Of a stretch of 64,000 nt of DNA, positions 49,327 through 59,649 are shown in pieces. Made by a program: the position numbers and the translations under genes. The notes beneath the pieces are model-generated. The model ran no database searches and was not told where the DNA came from. It worked only from the letters and a program-made list of their open reading frames with translations. Within the stretch, counting starts at the first letter, position 1. Each line of letters opens with the position of its first letter. Source of the DNA: Bordetella parapertussis (GTDB taxonomy: Bacteria; Pseudomonadota; Gammaproteobacteria; Burkholderiales; Casimicrobiaceae); contig CALQLA020000007.1 in NCBI GenBank assembly GCA_943331295.2, positions 62,001 through 126,000 of the forward strand, read 5' to 3'.

Positions 49327-49392
49327 CTGTATCTTTTTCCTCCTCCTAAGAGATACAGACTCCGCCCCGGCAGCGATGCCGGGGTTTTTTTT
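49327..49392 (+). ncRNA. Candidate small RNA 3' module: CU-rich loop hairpin + terminator (5' end unknown)
   Basis: CTGTATCT-TTTTCCTCCTCCTAAG-AGATACAG hairpin, then CCCCGGCA-GCGA-TGCCGGGG-T8. Confidence 0.6.
49365..49392 (+). terminator. Strong rho-independent terminator
   Basis: CCCCGGCA-GCGA-TGCCGGGG followed by TTTTTTTT. Confidence 0.95.
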
Positions 49393-49415
49393 GGGGCGGC
49401 GTCCGGCGGCAGTCG

Positions 49416-49880
49416 CTACTGCTGCGCCCGCTGGCATTCGACGTTCATCTCCCTGCAGACACGCAGCACGCGCTCCAGCAGCTGCGCCGTCGCCGCCGGC
49501 ATCGATCCCGAGGCCGCCGACGAGATCATCAGGTGCGCGACGTCGTCGCCGAGCGGGCTCACCTGCATGCCGGCGATGCGCTGGCCGTCGGTGAACTCGA
49601 TCGAGCGCCGCGCGTCGTCCTCGCGCGTGACGGTCACGCCCTGCGCCGCCCGGATCGCGCGCGCGGCGGTGGCGTACACCTTGTCCGCCGGGGCATCGAG
49701 GATCACGGCTGCCGTGTCGTAGGTGACGCCGTTGGGACCCGGCTGCGTCTGGCTCATCTGCTCGACCCGGCCGATCGCGCGGCGGGCGACGAGTGCCCAC
49801 TGCGCGTCGGCGATGCCGGAGGTGAGCATCAGGACGGCGCACAGCGATGCCATCACCGGGCGGACAAGGACGTGGCGCAT
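49416..49880 (-). CDS. Secreted hypothetical protein
   Basis: Signal peptide MRHVLVRPVMASLCAVLMLTSGIADA; AGGAGG Shine-Dalgarno just upstream of ATG 49880. Confidence 0.7.
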   Translation of the reverse strand: MRHVLVRPVMASLCAVLMLTSGIADAQWALVARRAIGRVEQMSQTQPGPNGVTYDTAAVILDAPADKVYATAARAIRAAQGVTVTREDDARRSIEFTDGQRIAGMQVSPLGDDVAHLMISSAASGSMPAATAQLLERVLRVCREMNVECQRAQQ

Positions 49881-49893
49881 GGTCGTGCCTCCT

Positions 49894-51195
49894 CTATTGG
49901 CGCCCGTCGCGGCCGGCGAATTCGCGGCCGCCGCCCTCGCGCTGGGCGCCCGATTGCTGCTGCCGCTGCGCGCCCATCGTGCGTGCCTGGTGATCCTGGT
50001 CGAGCTGGCCGTAGGCTCCTCCGGCGCGCGCGCCGGCGCTCGTCGCGGCGCCGCCGTCCGGCCCTCACGCCGCGCTGCCGTGGACGTAGCTGCCGGTGCC
50101 GGGGTTGTACGCCGAGACCGCGCCCGCGCCGCCGTTGGGGCCGTAGACCGCGCCGCCGTGCGCCCACGCGCCGGTTGCCGGGTTGTACGCGGTGCCGGCC
50201 TTGGCCACGCCCCCGTACGGCCCGTAGACCGCGCCGCCGCGCGCCCACGCCCCGTTCGCCGGGTCGTAGTAGACGGCGCCGGCGTACGAGTACGGGTACG
50301 GGTAGTAGACGGGGACCGGGCCCGCGACGAACTTCGGCGGGCCCGCGGTGACGATGATCTCCGCGGGCGTCGTCGCGACGAATATCGCCGGCACGGCATG
50401 GCCCGCGTACGGCCTGGGCGGGACCTGCGCGCGAACCTCGGCGAAGCTCGCATCGGCCGGGAGTGCCGCGAATGCCGGCGGCAGGACGCCGGTGGGCGTC
50501 CACGGCCCGTTGGCTTCGGGCGCCGTCAGCCAGATGCCGTTGTTGAGCAGGTACCAGCGTTTGCCGTCGGCGTCGTTGAAGACATCCCAGTTCGTGTTCA
50601 CGGCGAACGACAGCGGCGTGCCGGCGACCGGGGCGAGCACCGGCCGGCCGTCGAACACCACGAGGCTCGCGGGCCGGTCGCTGAAGAAGATCGCGGGCGG
50701 GTCGTTCTTCACCGCGGATTCCGCCGGCTTTTCCGCCGGTGGCGGCAGCCAGAGCAGGACCGTGTCGAGCGGGTAGCGCTTCTCGCCCATGTTCGCGAGT
50801 GCCCGCTTGATGGCCGCCTCGAACCGCGTGGCCTGGGCCGTGTCCGCCGACGGGAAGCGCGTGGCCACCAGTTTCGCGTCGGTGAGCGCCACCGAGCGAC
50901 GCGCGAGATCGGTCTGCCTCGCGAAGGCGACGTCGATCGTGCCGAGGATCGGCGCCTTCGCGCCGTTCGGCGTGATGCCGATGGCGACCCGCGCGTTGAG
51001 CGCCTGTCGTTCCGGCCACGAGATCACCTGCGGCTGGTAGATCGTCGCGCTGCCGGCCTCGCCGGCGACCGTGTGCGGCCACGTTCCACTGTCCGGCGCC
51101 GCCGCGACGGCCGGCGCCGACGCGCCGGCGAGCCCGAGCCACAGGCAGCAAAGGACGATGCGCAGGCCCCGGGATTGCCGGCGACGGTCGGTCAT
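49894..51195 (-). pseudogene. Secreted repeat protein (WP...Y/YGP.GG-repeat tail) with in-frame TGA at 50065-50067; ORF-track version is 50065-51195
   Basis: Signal peptide; WPHTVAGEAGSATIYQPQVISWPERQALNARVAIGI...; tail YYDPANGAWARGGAVYGPYGGVAKAGTAYNPATGAWAHGGAVYGPNGG...YVHGSAA*GPDGG...; frame reopens to a TAG at 49894-49896. Pseudogene status not certain. Confidence 0.6.
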
Positions 51196-51216
51196 GCTGA
51201 TGGCATCGACGGCGCG

Positions 51217-51969
51217 TCAGAACATGTGCTGGCCGCCGTTGATCGCGATGTTGGCGCCGGTGAGGAAGGCCGCTTCCTGGCTCGACAGGTAGGCGACCAG
51301 CCCCGCCACCTCGTCGGGCTTGCCCAGACGGCCCATCGGGATCTGCGGGATGATCTTGCTGTCGAGGACTTCCTGCGGGATCGCCATCACCATTTTCGTG
51401 CCGATGTAGCCCGGCGAGATCGTGTTCACCGTGACGCCCTTGCGCGCCACTTCGAGCGCCAGCGCCTTGGTGAAGCCGTGCATGCCGGCCTTGGCCGCCG
51501 AGTAGTTGGTCTGGCCGAACGCGCCCTTCTGGCCGTTCACCGACGAGATGTTGATGATGCGGCCCCAGCCGCGGTCGACCATCGAGTCGCAGACCTGCTT
51601 CGTCATGTTGAAGCAGCTGTCGAGGTTCGTCTTGATCACCGCGTCCCAGCTCGCCTTGTCCATCTTCTTGAAGGTCATGTCGCGGGTGATGCCTGCGTTG
51701 TTGACCAGCACTTCGACGGGACCGAGGTCCTTCACGACCTTCGCCACGCAGGCCGTGCACGAGTCGAAGTCGGCGACGTCGCAGGGGTACGCGTAGAACG
51801 TGTGGCCGTCCCGCTTCATCGCTTCGAGCCATTCCGCCGCCTTGGTGTTGCCCGGGGAATGCGTGGTGACGACCGTGTAGCCCAGCGCCGCGAGCTTGAT
51901 GCAGATCGCCTCGCCGAGCCCGCCCATGCCGCCCGTGACCAGCGCGACCCGATGTTTGTCTTGTGTCAT
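51217..51969 (-). CDS. phaB: Acetoacetyl-CoA reductase
   Basis: RVALVTGGMGGLGEAICIKLAALGYTVV...NNAGITRDMTFKKM...NISSVNGQKGAFGQTNYSAAKAGMHGFTKALA. Confidence 0.96.
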   Translation of the reverse strand: MTQDKHRVALVTGGMGGLGEAICIKLAALGYTVVTTHSPGNTKAAEWLEAMKRDGHTFYAYPCDVADFDSCTACVAKVVKDLGPVEVLVNNAGITRDMTFKKMDKASWDAVIKTNLDSCFNMTKQVCDSMVDRGWGRIINISSVNGQKGAFGQTNYSAAKAGMHGFTKALALEVARKGVTVNTISPGYIGTKMVMAIPQEVLDSKIIPQIPMGRLGKPDEVAGLVAYLSSQEAAFLTGANIAINGGQHMF

Positions 51970-52150
51970 GACCCTGCTCCTCCTTGCGTCGACGATTCGC
52001 GCCGGCCGGGGGGCCGTCGCATCTGCTGGCGTTGCGCGCGCCGGCGCGCGTTCGTGGACAGCGTCCGCCCGCGCTCGATCGCCAGCGCTTGAATCTTATC
52101 GCAGTACGCGCGGCGACGGGCACCTGCGGGGCTGCGAAAGGATCGCTGGT

Positions 52151-52185
52151 GCAGCCCGGGTTGAGCGCGAGCGAAACCCGGGCTA
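52151..52185. repeat. Dispersed palindromic element, single copy
   Basis: gcagcccgggttgagcgcgagcgaaacccgggctac. Confidence 0.9.
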
Positions 52186-52191
52186 CGACCG

Positions 52192-52257
52192 CGACGGCGG
52201 CATCGACGGCGGCATCGACGGCGGCATCGACGGCGGCATCGACGGCGGCATCGACGG
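52192..52257. repeat. 12-bp perfect tandem repeat (cgacggcggcat), 5.5 copies
   Basis: Read directly between phaC and phaB. Confidence 0.97.
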
Positions 52258-52301
52258 TACTGATGCCGCACCGCGGCACGCACGCCGCGAGCGGCGTTGC
52301 T

Positions 52302-53924
52302 TCAGTCCGCGCGCTGCCGCACGAAGGTTCCCGGCGCGGCTTCCAGCGCCGGGTGCGCCGCGCTGCCCGGGCCGCGCGGCGCCTTCACGCGCCGGCCCGC
52401 GTGCGGCGCGAGCCACGCGGCCCAGTGCGGCCACCAGCTGCCGGCCCGGCTTTCGGCGCGCGCGAGCCAGTCGTCCGCGTTCGCCGCGAGGCCGGCGTTG
52501 ACCCAGAAGTTGCGCGCGTTCCGCGCGGGGGCGTTGACGACGCCGGCGATGTGCCCCGACGCGCCGAGGACGAACGTCGCCGGGCGCCCGAGGAGACCGG
52601 TGGTCCGGTAGGCGCCGCGCCACGGCACGATGTGGTCGTCGCGCGCGGCCATCACGTACGCGGGGGCGTCGATGCGCGCGAGGTCGATCGCCACGCCCGC
52701 CACCGTCAGCGCCCCGGGCTCGCGCAGCCGGTTGTCGAGGTAGAGGTTCTGCAGGTAGTCGACGTACATCGGCCCCGGCAGGTTCGACGCGTCGCTGTTC
52801 CAGTGGAGCAGGTCGAACGGCGGCGGCGTCTCGCCGCGCAGGTAGTTGCGGACGACGTAGTGCCAGATGAGGTCGTTGGCGCGAAGCGTCGCGAACGCGC
52901 CGGCGATCTCCCGGCCGTGCAGGCGCGCGCCGCCGCGCAGCGCAGGCGCGCGGGCAGCCAGGAACTCGCGCGACACGTAATGGCCGATCTCGCCCGGTTC
53001 GGCGAAGTCGACGAGCGTGGTCAGCAGCGTGAGGCTCGCCACGCTCCTGTCGCCGCGCGCCGCCAGCACCGCGAGCGCACAGGTGAGCAGCGTGCCGCCG
53101 ACGCAGAAGCCCAGCGCGTTGACGCCGCGCGCGCCGGTGATCTCGCGGGCCACGCGGATCGCGGCGAGCACGCCGATCTCGACGTAGTCGTCCCAGCCGA
53201 GGTGGCCGAACTCGGCGGGGATGCTGCGCCACGACAGCATGAACACCGTGTGGCCCTGCTGCACGGCCCAGCGGACGAACGAGTTCTCCGGCTGCAGGTC
53301 GAGGATGTAGAACTTGTTGATGCACGGCGGCACGATCACCAGCGGCCGCCGATGGACGGTGGCCGTGGCGCTGCTGTACTGGATCACTTCGATCAGGTCG
53401 TTGCGGAACACGACGGCACCCGGCGTCGTGGCGAGGTTGCGGCCGACCTCGAACGCGGACTCGTCGGTCATCGAGATCCGGCCCCGGCCGGCATCCGCCG
53501 CGAGGTTCGCCATGCCGCGCGCGACGCTCGCGCCGTCGGTCTCGAGCGCCCGCCGGATCGCGTCCGGATTGGTCGCGGCGAAGTTCGTCGGGGCGAGCGC
53601 GTCGACCGCCTGCCGGGTGAGGAAGGCAAGGCGCCGCCGCTCGCCTTCGGGCAGCGGTGCGAGTGCCACCGTTTCCTGCGCGTACTCGCCGGCCAGCAGG
53701 TAGCTCTGCTTCAGCAGCGAGAACCAGGGCAGGGTGCTCCACTCGCGGGCGGCGAAGCGGCGGTCGCCGGGCGTCGGGTCGACCATCGCCGGCAGCGGCG
53801 TCGCGTGCACGCCGCCGTCGCGCGGCGTGGCGTCCAGGGCGGCGGCCCACAGTGCCTGCCAGCGCGCGGCGTAGCGTGCCTGGAGCGCCGCGAGCGCGTC
53901 CGGATCGGCGGCGCCCGGCGTCAT
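52302..53924 (-). CDS. phaC: Class I polyhydroxyalkanoate synthase
   Basis: PLVIVPPCINKFYILDLQPENSFVRWAVQQGHTVFMLSWR; lipase-like box GFCVGG; APAYVMAARDDHIVPW; LGASGHIAGVVN. Confidence 0.96.
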   Translation of the reverse strand: MTPGAADPDALAALQARYAARWQALWAAALDATPRDGGVHATPLPAMVDPTPGDRRFAAREWSTLPWFSLLKQSYLLAGEYAQETVALAPLPEGERRRLAFLTRQAVDALAPTNFAATNPDAIRRALETDGASVARGMANLAADAGRGRISMTDESAFEVGRNLATTPGAVVFRNDLIEVIQYSSATATVHRRPLVIVPPCINKFYILDLQPENSFVRWAVQQGHTVFMLSWRSIPAEFGHLGWDDYVEIGVLAAIRVAREITGARGVNALGFCVGGTLLTCALAVLAARGDRSVASLTLLTTLVDFAEPGEIGHYVSREFLAARAPALRGGARLHGREIAGAFATLRANDLIWHYVVRNYLRGETPPPFDLLHWNSDASNLPGPMYVDYLQNLYLDNRLREPGALTVAGVAIDLARIDAPAYVMAARDDHIVPWRGAYRTTGLLGRPATFVLGASGHIAGVVNAPARNARNFWVNAGLAANADDWLARAESRAGSWWPHWAAWLAPHAGRRVKAPRGPGSAAHPALEAAPGTFVRQRAD

Positions 53925-53927
53925 GGT

Positions 53928-54725
53928 TCAGTGGCTGAGGAAGAGATGCGCGGCCGCGATCACTCCGATGCCGAGGCCGATCAGCGCCAGTTGCTTCAGC
54001 GTCTCGAGGGGCTCGGGCCGCCGGTGCAGGCTGGGGATGAGGTCGGCCACCGCGACATAGAGCAGGCTCGCCGCCGCGATCGCCAGCACCGTGGGCAGGA
54101 TGCGCGCCATGTCGGCGAGCGCGAAGTAGCCGGCGAGGCCCCCGGCGACGGTCGCGCAACCGGTCGCGAGGTTGAACGCGAACGCCTTGCGCCGCCCGTA
54201 GCCCGAGTGCAGCAGCACCGCGAAATCACCGACCTGCTGCGGTATCGCGTGCGCTACGATCGCGAGCGTGGTCGCGATCCCCAGCGTCGTGTCGGCGAGG
54301 AACGACGCGGCGATCACGATGCCGTCGCACAGGTTGTGGACGCTGTTGCCGATGAGGATCATCAGCCCGGAACGGCCGTGGTCGCCGTCGCCGTGCCCGT
54401 CGTGGGCATGGTCCTGGGGCAGGTCGTGCTCGCGCTCGGCGGCATCGGCGCCGTGGTCGTGGCTGTGGCGCCACAGCACGAGCTTCTCGAGCAGGAAGAA
54501 CACGAGCAGGCCGACCAGCACCGTCGTCATCACCGACTCGGCGCTGCCGGTCTCGAGCGCGTGCGGCAGCAGTTCGAGGAACACGGCGCCCAGGAGCGCG
54601 CCGACGGCGAAGCTGACCAGCTTCGAGATCCACGACGGGTGCAGCGTCAGCGTTCCTGCCGCCGCGATGATCGACAGGACCCCGCCGGCGACGCTGGCGG
54701 CGATGATGAGGGCAAGCGTACTCAA
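53928..54725 (-). CDS. ZIP-family metal transporter with His-rich loop
   Basis: HSHDHGADAAEREHDLPQDHAHDGHGDGDHG; LIGNSVHNLCDGIVIAASF; IVAHAIPQQVGDFAVLL. TTG start inferred. Confidence 0.9.
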   Translation of the reverse strand: MSTLALIIAASVAGGVLSIIAAAGTLTLHPSWISKLVSFAVGALLGAVFLELLPHALETGSAESVMTTVLVGLLVFFLLEKLVLWRHSHDHGADAAEREHDLPQDHAHDGHGDGDHGRSGLMILIGNSVHNLCDGIVIAASFLADTTLGIATTLAIVAHAIPQQVGDFAVLLHSGYGRRKAFAFNLATGCATVAGGLAGYFALADMARILPTVLAIAAASLLYVAVADLIPSLHRRPEPLETLKQLALIGLGIGVIAAAHLFLSH

Positions 54726-54862
54726 GGGCGCGGTGGCGGCGGGGGCGGAGGAGGCTGCGGCAGGACCTGCGGACGGGCGCGCTCGCCTCGAGCTGAGTCG
54801 GCGGGCGCGGCAGCGCGCATTATAGCGCCGTGCTGCGGGGGGGCCGGGTGCCGGAAGGTATC

Positions 54863-55701
54863 TCACGCGAGCCAGGCAAGCGTGGCCATCCGGCCCTCGT
54901 CGCGCGCGCGGCGGTACGAATAGAAGCGCAGCGGGTCGGCGTAGGTGCACATGCCCCCGCCGTGCACCGCCGCGACGCCCGCCGCGGCGAGGCGCCGGCG
55001 GGCGAGGGCGTCGAGGTCGGCGAGCCACTTGCCTTGCGCCTTCGGCGCGAACGCGCCGGCGGCGCCGGCATCGTCCGCCGTGAAAGCGGCCAGCACGTCG
55101 GCGCCGACCTCGAAATGCGCGGGTCCGATCGCGGGCCCGAACCACGCGACGAGATCGCCCCGGCGTGCGCCCAGGCCCTCCATCGCCGCGACCGTCGCTT
55201 CGAGCACGCCTGCAGCGAGGCCGCGCCAGCCGGCATGCGCGACGCCCACCACCGCCCCTCGCCCGTCGGCCAGCACGACGGGCAGGCAGTCGGCGGTGCG
55301 CACCGCGCAGACGAGGCCGCGCTCCCGGGTCACCACCGCATCGGCGACCGGCGGCGCTTCCCGCGCGGTCGCGAGCGTGCTCCGCTCGAGCACCGTGACG
55401 ACGCGGCCGTGGACCTGCCGCAGCCGCACCGGCGGCGACGGCAGCAGCGACAGCAGCAGCGGATCGGTCAACGGGTCGGCGCCGATGGCCGGCGACGCCG
55501 CGTCGCGGGGTGCCGCGGCAGCGGTGCCGCCGGCGCTCCTGGCCCGCGTCATTGACAGCGCGAGGACGCCGGGCGGCGCCGGCCATGCCGGCAGGATCCA
55601 GTCGAGCCCGGCCGCGGCGAGCGCCGGCGCGAGGCCGTGCCGGGGCTTCCCCGCGGCGCCGTCGGTGCGATCGCCGGCCGGTGTCGTCGCGCCGCCGGCG
55701 C

Positions 55702-55705
<4 letters not shown>
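54863..55705 (-). CDS. pgeF: Purine nucleoside phosphorylase/laccase-domain protein (PgeF/YfiH)
   Basis: LRQVHGRVV; ADCLPVVLADGRGAVVGVAHAGWRGLAAGVLEATV. Confidence 0.94.
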
Positions 55706-56694
<989 letters not shown>

Positions 56695-56751
56695 CGCATG
56701 TCGGGTCGGGCTCCGGACCGCATCTTGGACCGCATTTGGGATAACAGGCGC

Positions 56752-57591
56752 ATGTCCTTCGCATTGCAGAACACCCCATCGGGAAACGGGCAGGGCACCG
56801 CGGCGCGGCGCTGGCTGTGGCCGTTCCTGCTTGCCCTGGCATTCGCGCTGGGCGGCTGCGGATTGTTCCCGGAGGTGCAGGACGAAACGGCAAGCTGGTC
56901 GGCCGAGCGCCTGTACCGCACGGCGCACGACGCGATGGTCGAGGGAAATTATACGCGGGCCGTCAAGCTGTTCGACACGCTCGAGTCGCGCTTCCCCTAC
57001 GGCCGCTACGCGCAGCAGGCGATCCTCGAGTCGGCCTACTCGAGCTATCGCGCCGGCGAGACCGCGGCGGCGGTGGCGGCGGCCGACCGCTTCATCCGCA
57101 CGTATCCGAACCACCCGAACGTCGACTACGCGTACTACCTGAAGGGGCTCGTGTACTTCCGCGAGGACCAGGGCGTGCTGGGCTACGTCTACGAGCTCGA
57201 CCTCTCCGAGCGCGAGCCCAAGGCGATGCGCGAGTCGTTCGCCGCGTTCAAGGAAATGGTTGCGAAGTTCCCCGAGAGCCGCTACGCGCAGGACGCGACG
57301 GACCGGATGAAGTACCTCACCAACTCGCTCGCGCTCTACGAGGTGAAGGTCGCGCGCTACTACTTCAACCGCGGCGCCTACGTGGCCGCCGTCAACCGCG
57401 CGCAGCTCGCGATCACCAACTACCCGCGCACGCCGGCCAACGAGGACGCCCTCGGCATCATCGTGCTCAGCTACCAGAAGCTGTCGATGCCGCAGCTGGC
57501 CGACGATGCCAACCGGATCCTGAACCAGACCTTCCCGAAGAACAGCGAGCTCGCCGACCTTCAGGCGAAGCCCTGGTGGAAGTTCTGGTAG
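56752..57591 (+). CDS. bamD: Outer membrane assembly lipoprotein BamD
   Basis: Lipobox LALGGCGLFPE; AERLYRTAHDAMVEGNYTRAVKLFDTLESRFPYGRYAQQAILESAY; divergent from rluD. Confidence 0.96.
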   Translation: MSFALQNTPSGNGQGTAARRWLWPFLLALAFALGGCGLFPEVQDETASWSAERLYRTAHDAMVEGNYTRAVKLFDTLESRFPYGRYAQQAILESAYSSYRAGETAAAVAAADRFIRTYPNHPNVDYAYYLKGLVYFREDQGVLGYVYELDLSEREPKAMRESFAAFKEMVAKFPESRYAQDATDRMKYLTNSLALYEVKVARYYFNRGAYVAAVNRAQLAITNYPRTPANEDALGIIVLSYQKLSMPQLADDANRILNQTFPKNSELADLQAKPWWKFW

Positions 57592-57624
57592 CCCGGTAGT
57601 TTCTGCCAGGCAGGCCGCGACGCG

Positions 57625-59649
57625 TCAGTCGCCCTGCGGCGCGAAGAACGCCTCGACCGCCGCGAGGTCGCGTGTGCGCAGCATCGGCGGCAGGCTGCGC
57701 CAGATCCGCTTCCCGTAGGGCTTGTCGACGAGGCGCGGGTCGCAGATCATCAGCACCCCCCGGTCGGTTTCCGCGCGGATCAGCCGCCCCGCACCCTGCT
57801 TCAGGCTGATCACCGCCTGCGGCAGCTGGTAGTCCATGAACGGGTTGCCGCCGTCTGCCTTGAGGCGTTCGAGGCGCGCGGCCATCAGCGGATCGTCCGG
57901 TGGCGCGAACGGCAGCTTGTCGATGATCACCACCGACAGCGCGTCGCCCGCCACGTCCACGCCTTCCCAGAAGCTCTGGCTGCCGAGCAGCACTGCGTTG
58001 CCGAGCTCGCGGAAGCGCGACAGCAGCTCGCTGCGCGAGCCCTCGCCCTGCACCAGCAGCGGCCAGGCGAGACCTTCGCGCGCGAACGCGTCGGCGAGGA
58101 GTTCGCGCGCCGCGTGCAGCGCGCGCAGTGTCGTGAAGAGCAGGAAGGCGCGGCCGCCGCTGGCCTTAAGCACCGGCAGCGCGGCGGCGACGACCGCCTC
58201 GGTGTGCTCCCGCGAATTCGGGGCCGGCAGCCCCGACGGCAGGTACAGGAGCGCCTGGTTTGCGTAGTCGAACGGGCTTTCCCAGTAGCCGGTGGCGGCG
58301 TCGGCCAGCCCCAGCTCCCGCTGGTACAGCGAGAAGTCGCCGCCGACGGCCAGCGTGGCCGACGTGAAGATCCACGCCCGGCCCGAGGCCTCGACCTGGC
58401 GCCGGAACAGGCCGGCGATGGACAGCGGCGATGCGTGCAGTTGCCAGCCCGAGGGCGTGACGTCGACCCAGCGGATCCACGCGTCGTCGCCCGCGCCGTG
58501 TCCGGCGGGCGGCGCGTCGGCCAGGCCCCGCCAGCGGGCGAGCAGCGCCGCCGCGTCGGCGGCGCGCTGCGCGCAGAGCCCGAGTTCCTCGCTGCGCTCG
58601 CCGAAGAGCCCGAGCTCGGTGGCGAGCCGGTCGAGCGCCGCGGCAAGCCCGTCCAGCGCGTCGGCGAACCCGGGCCGGCCGGCGGCGATCGCCTGCGCGA
58701 TCTTGCCGGGATCCTCGCCCAATGCGAGCCGCAGCTTGCGGATCGCGGGTCCCAGGCCCGCGGCGGCATCGGGCAGCGCCTCGACTTCGCGCGCCGTCGT
58801 CCGCGCCGCGACCTCCGAGTCGCGCGCCAGGTCGGCGAGCTGCCCCGCCGTCAGTTGCTCGCCGAAGAAGAGCGTCGCCGTGTCCGGCAGCTGGTGCGCC
58901 TCGTCGAGGATGATCGTGTTGCACGCGGGCAGGAGCTCGGCCAGCCCCTCGTCGCGCAGCATGATGTCGGCGAAGAAAAGGTGGTGGTTGACGACGACGA
59001 CGTCGGCGTCGAGCGCGTCCTTGCGCGCCTTCAGGACGAAGCAGTCCTTGTGGTGCGCGCAGTTGCTGCCGAGGCAGTTGTCGCGGGTGGAGGTGACGAG
59101 CGGCCAGATCGACGCGTTCTCGGGGACGTCGGGCACGAGGCTCTTGTCGCCGGTGTCGGAGGCGCGCGCGAAGGCGATGATCTTCGGCAGGTAACGGACG
59201 TCGTCGCGCGAGGGCAGCCGCCCTTCGGCGCCGGCACGCTCGAGGTGATGGTGGCAGACGTAGTTCGCGCGGCCCTTGAGGAGCGCCAGCGTCGCCGGCA
59301 CGCCGAGGGCGTCGCGCACCTGCGGCAGGTCGCGCTGGAACAGCTGGTCCTGCAGCGTCTTGGTGCCGGTGGAGACGATCACCTTGCCGCCGTAGAGCAG
59401 CGCGGGGACCAGGTAGGCGAACGTCTTGCCGGTTCCGGTGCCGGCTTCCGCGATCAGCGGGGCGCGGGCGGCGATGGCCGCGGCGACGGCGTCGGCCATC
59501 GCGAGCTGCTGTGGACGGAAGCGGTAGCCCGGGTGCGCGCGGGCCAGCAGTCCGTCGGCGCCGAAGACCGCCGCAAGCGCGGCGTCGGCGGCCGGCGTCT
59601 CGGGCGTCCCGTCCTGCTCCCGGTCGCCGGGGCGGCCAGGCGCGATCAG
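57625..59649 (-). CDS. DinG/YoaA-like ATP-dependent helicase
   Basis: PLIAEAGTGTGKTFAYLVPALLYGGKVIVSTGTKTLQDQL; ADVVVVNHHLFFADI; IILDEAHQLPD; GSQSFWEGVDVAGDALSVVIIDKLPFAPP. Start codon uncertain. Confidence 0.93.
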   Translation of the reverse strand: MIAPGRPGDREQDGTPETPAADAALAAVFGADGLLARAHPGYRFRPQQLAMADAVAAAIAARAPLIAEAGTGTGKTFAYLVPALLYGGKVIVSTGTKTLQDQLFQRDLPQVRDALGVPATLALLKGRANYVCHHHLERAGAEGRLPSRDDVRYLPKIIAFARASDTGDKSLVPDVPENASIWPLVTSTRDNCLGSNCAHHKDCFVLKARKDALDADVVVVNHHLFFADIMLRDEGLAELLPACNTIILDEAHQLPDTATLFFGEQLTAGQLADLARDSEVAARTTAREVEALPDAAAGLGPAIRKLRLALGEDPGKIAQAIAAGRPGFADALDGLAAALDRLATELGLFGERSEELGLCAQRAADAAALLARWRGLADAPPAGHGAGDDAWIRWVDVTPSGWQLHASPLSIAGLFRRQVEASGRAWIFTSATLAVGGDFSLYQRELGLADAATGYWESPFDYANQALLYLPSGLPAPNSREHTEAVVAAALPVLKASGGRAFLLFTTLRALHAARELLADAFAREGLAWPLLVQGEGSRSELLSRFRELGNAVLLGSQSFWEGVDVAGDALSVVIIDKLPFAPPDDPLMAARLERLKADGGNPFMDYQLPQAVISLKQGAGRLIRAETDRGVLMICDPRLVDKPYGKRIWRSLPPMLRTRDLAAVEAFFAPQGD

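Noticed and set aside
50065-50067. Selenocysteine codon
   Set aside because: No convincing SECIS-like hairpin was recognised after the TGA and the residue lies in a low-complexity repeat; simple nonsense change or sequencing error is more likely.
52192-52257. Possible CRISPR array or repeat-protein gene
   Set aside because: 12-bp contiguous microsatellite-like repeat with no spacers; no supported CDS covers it.
52183-54159. 658-aa ORF ending in MPPSMPPSMPPS repeats
   Set aside because: Shadow frame of phaC running into the 12-bp DNA tandem repeat; the peptide repeat is a by-product of the array.
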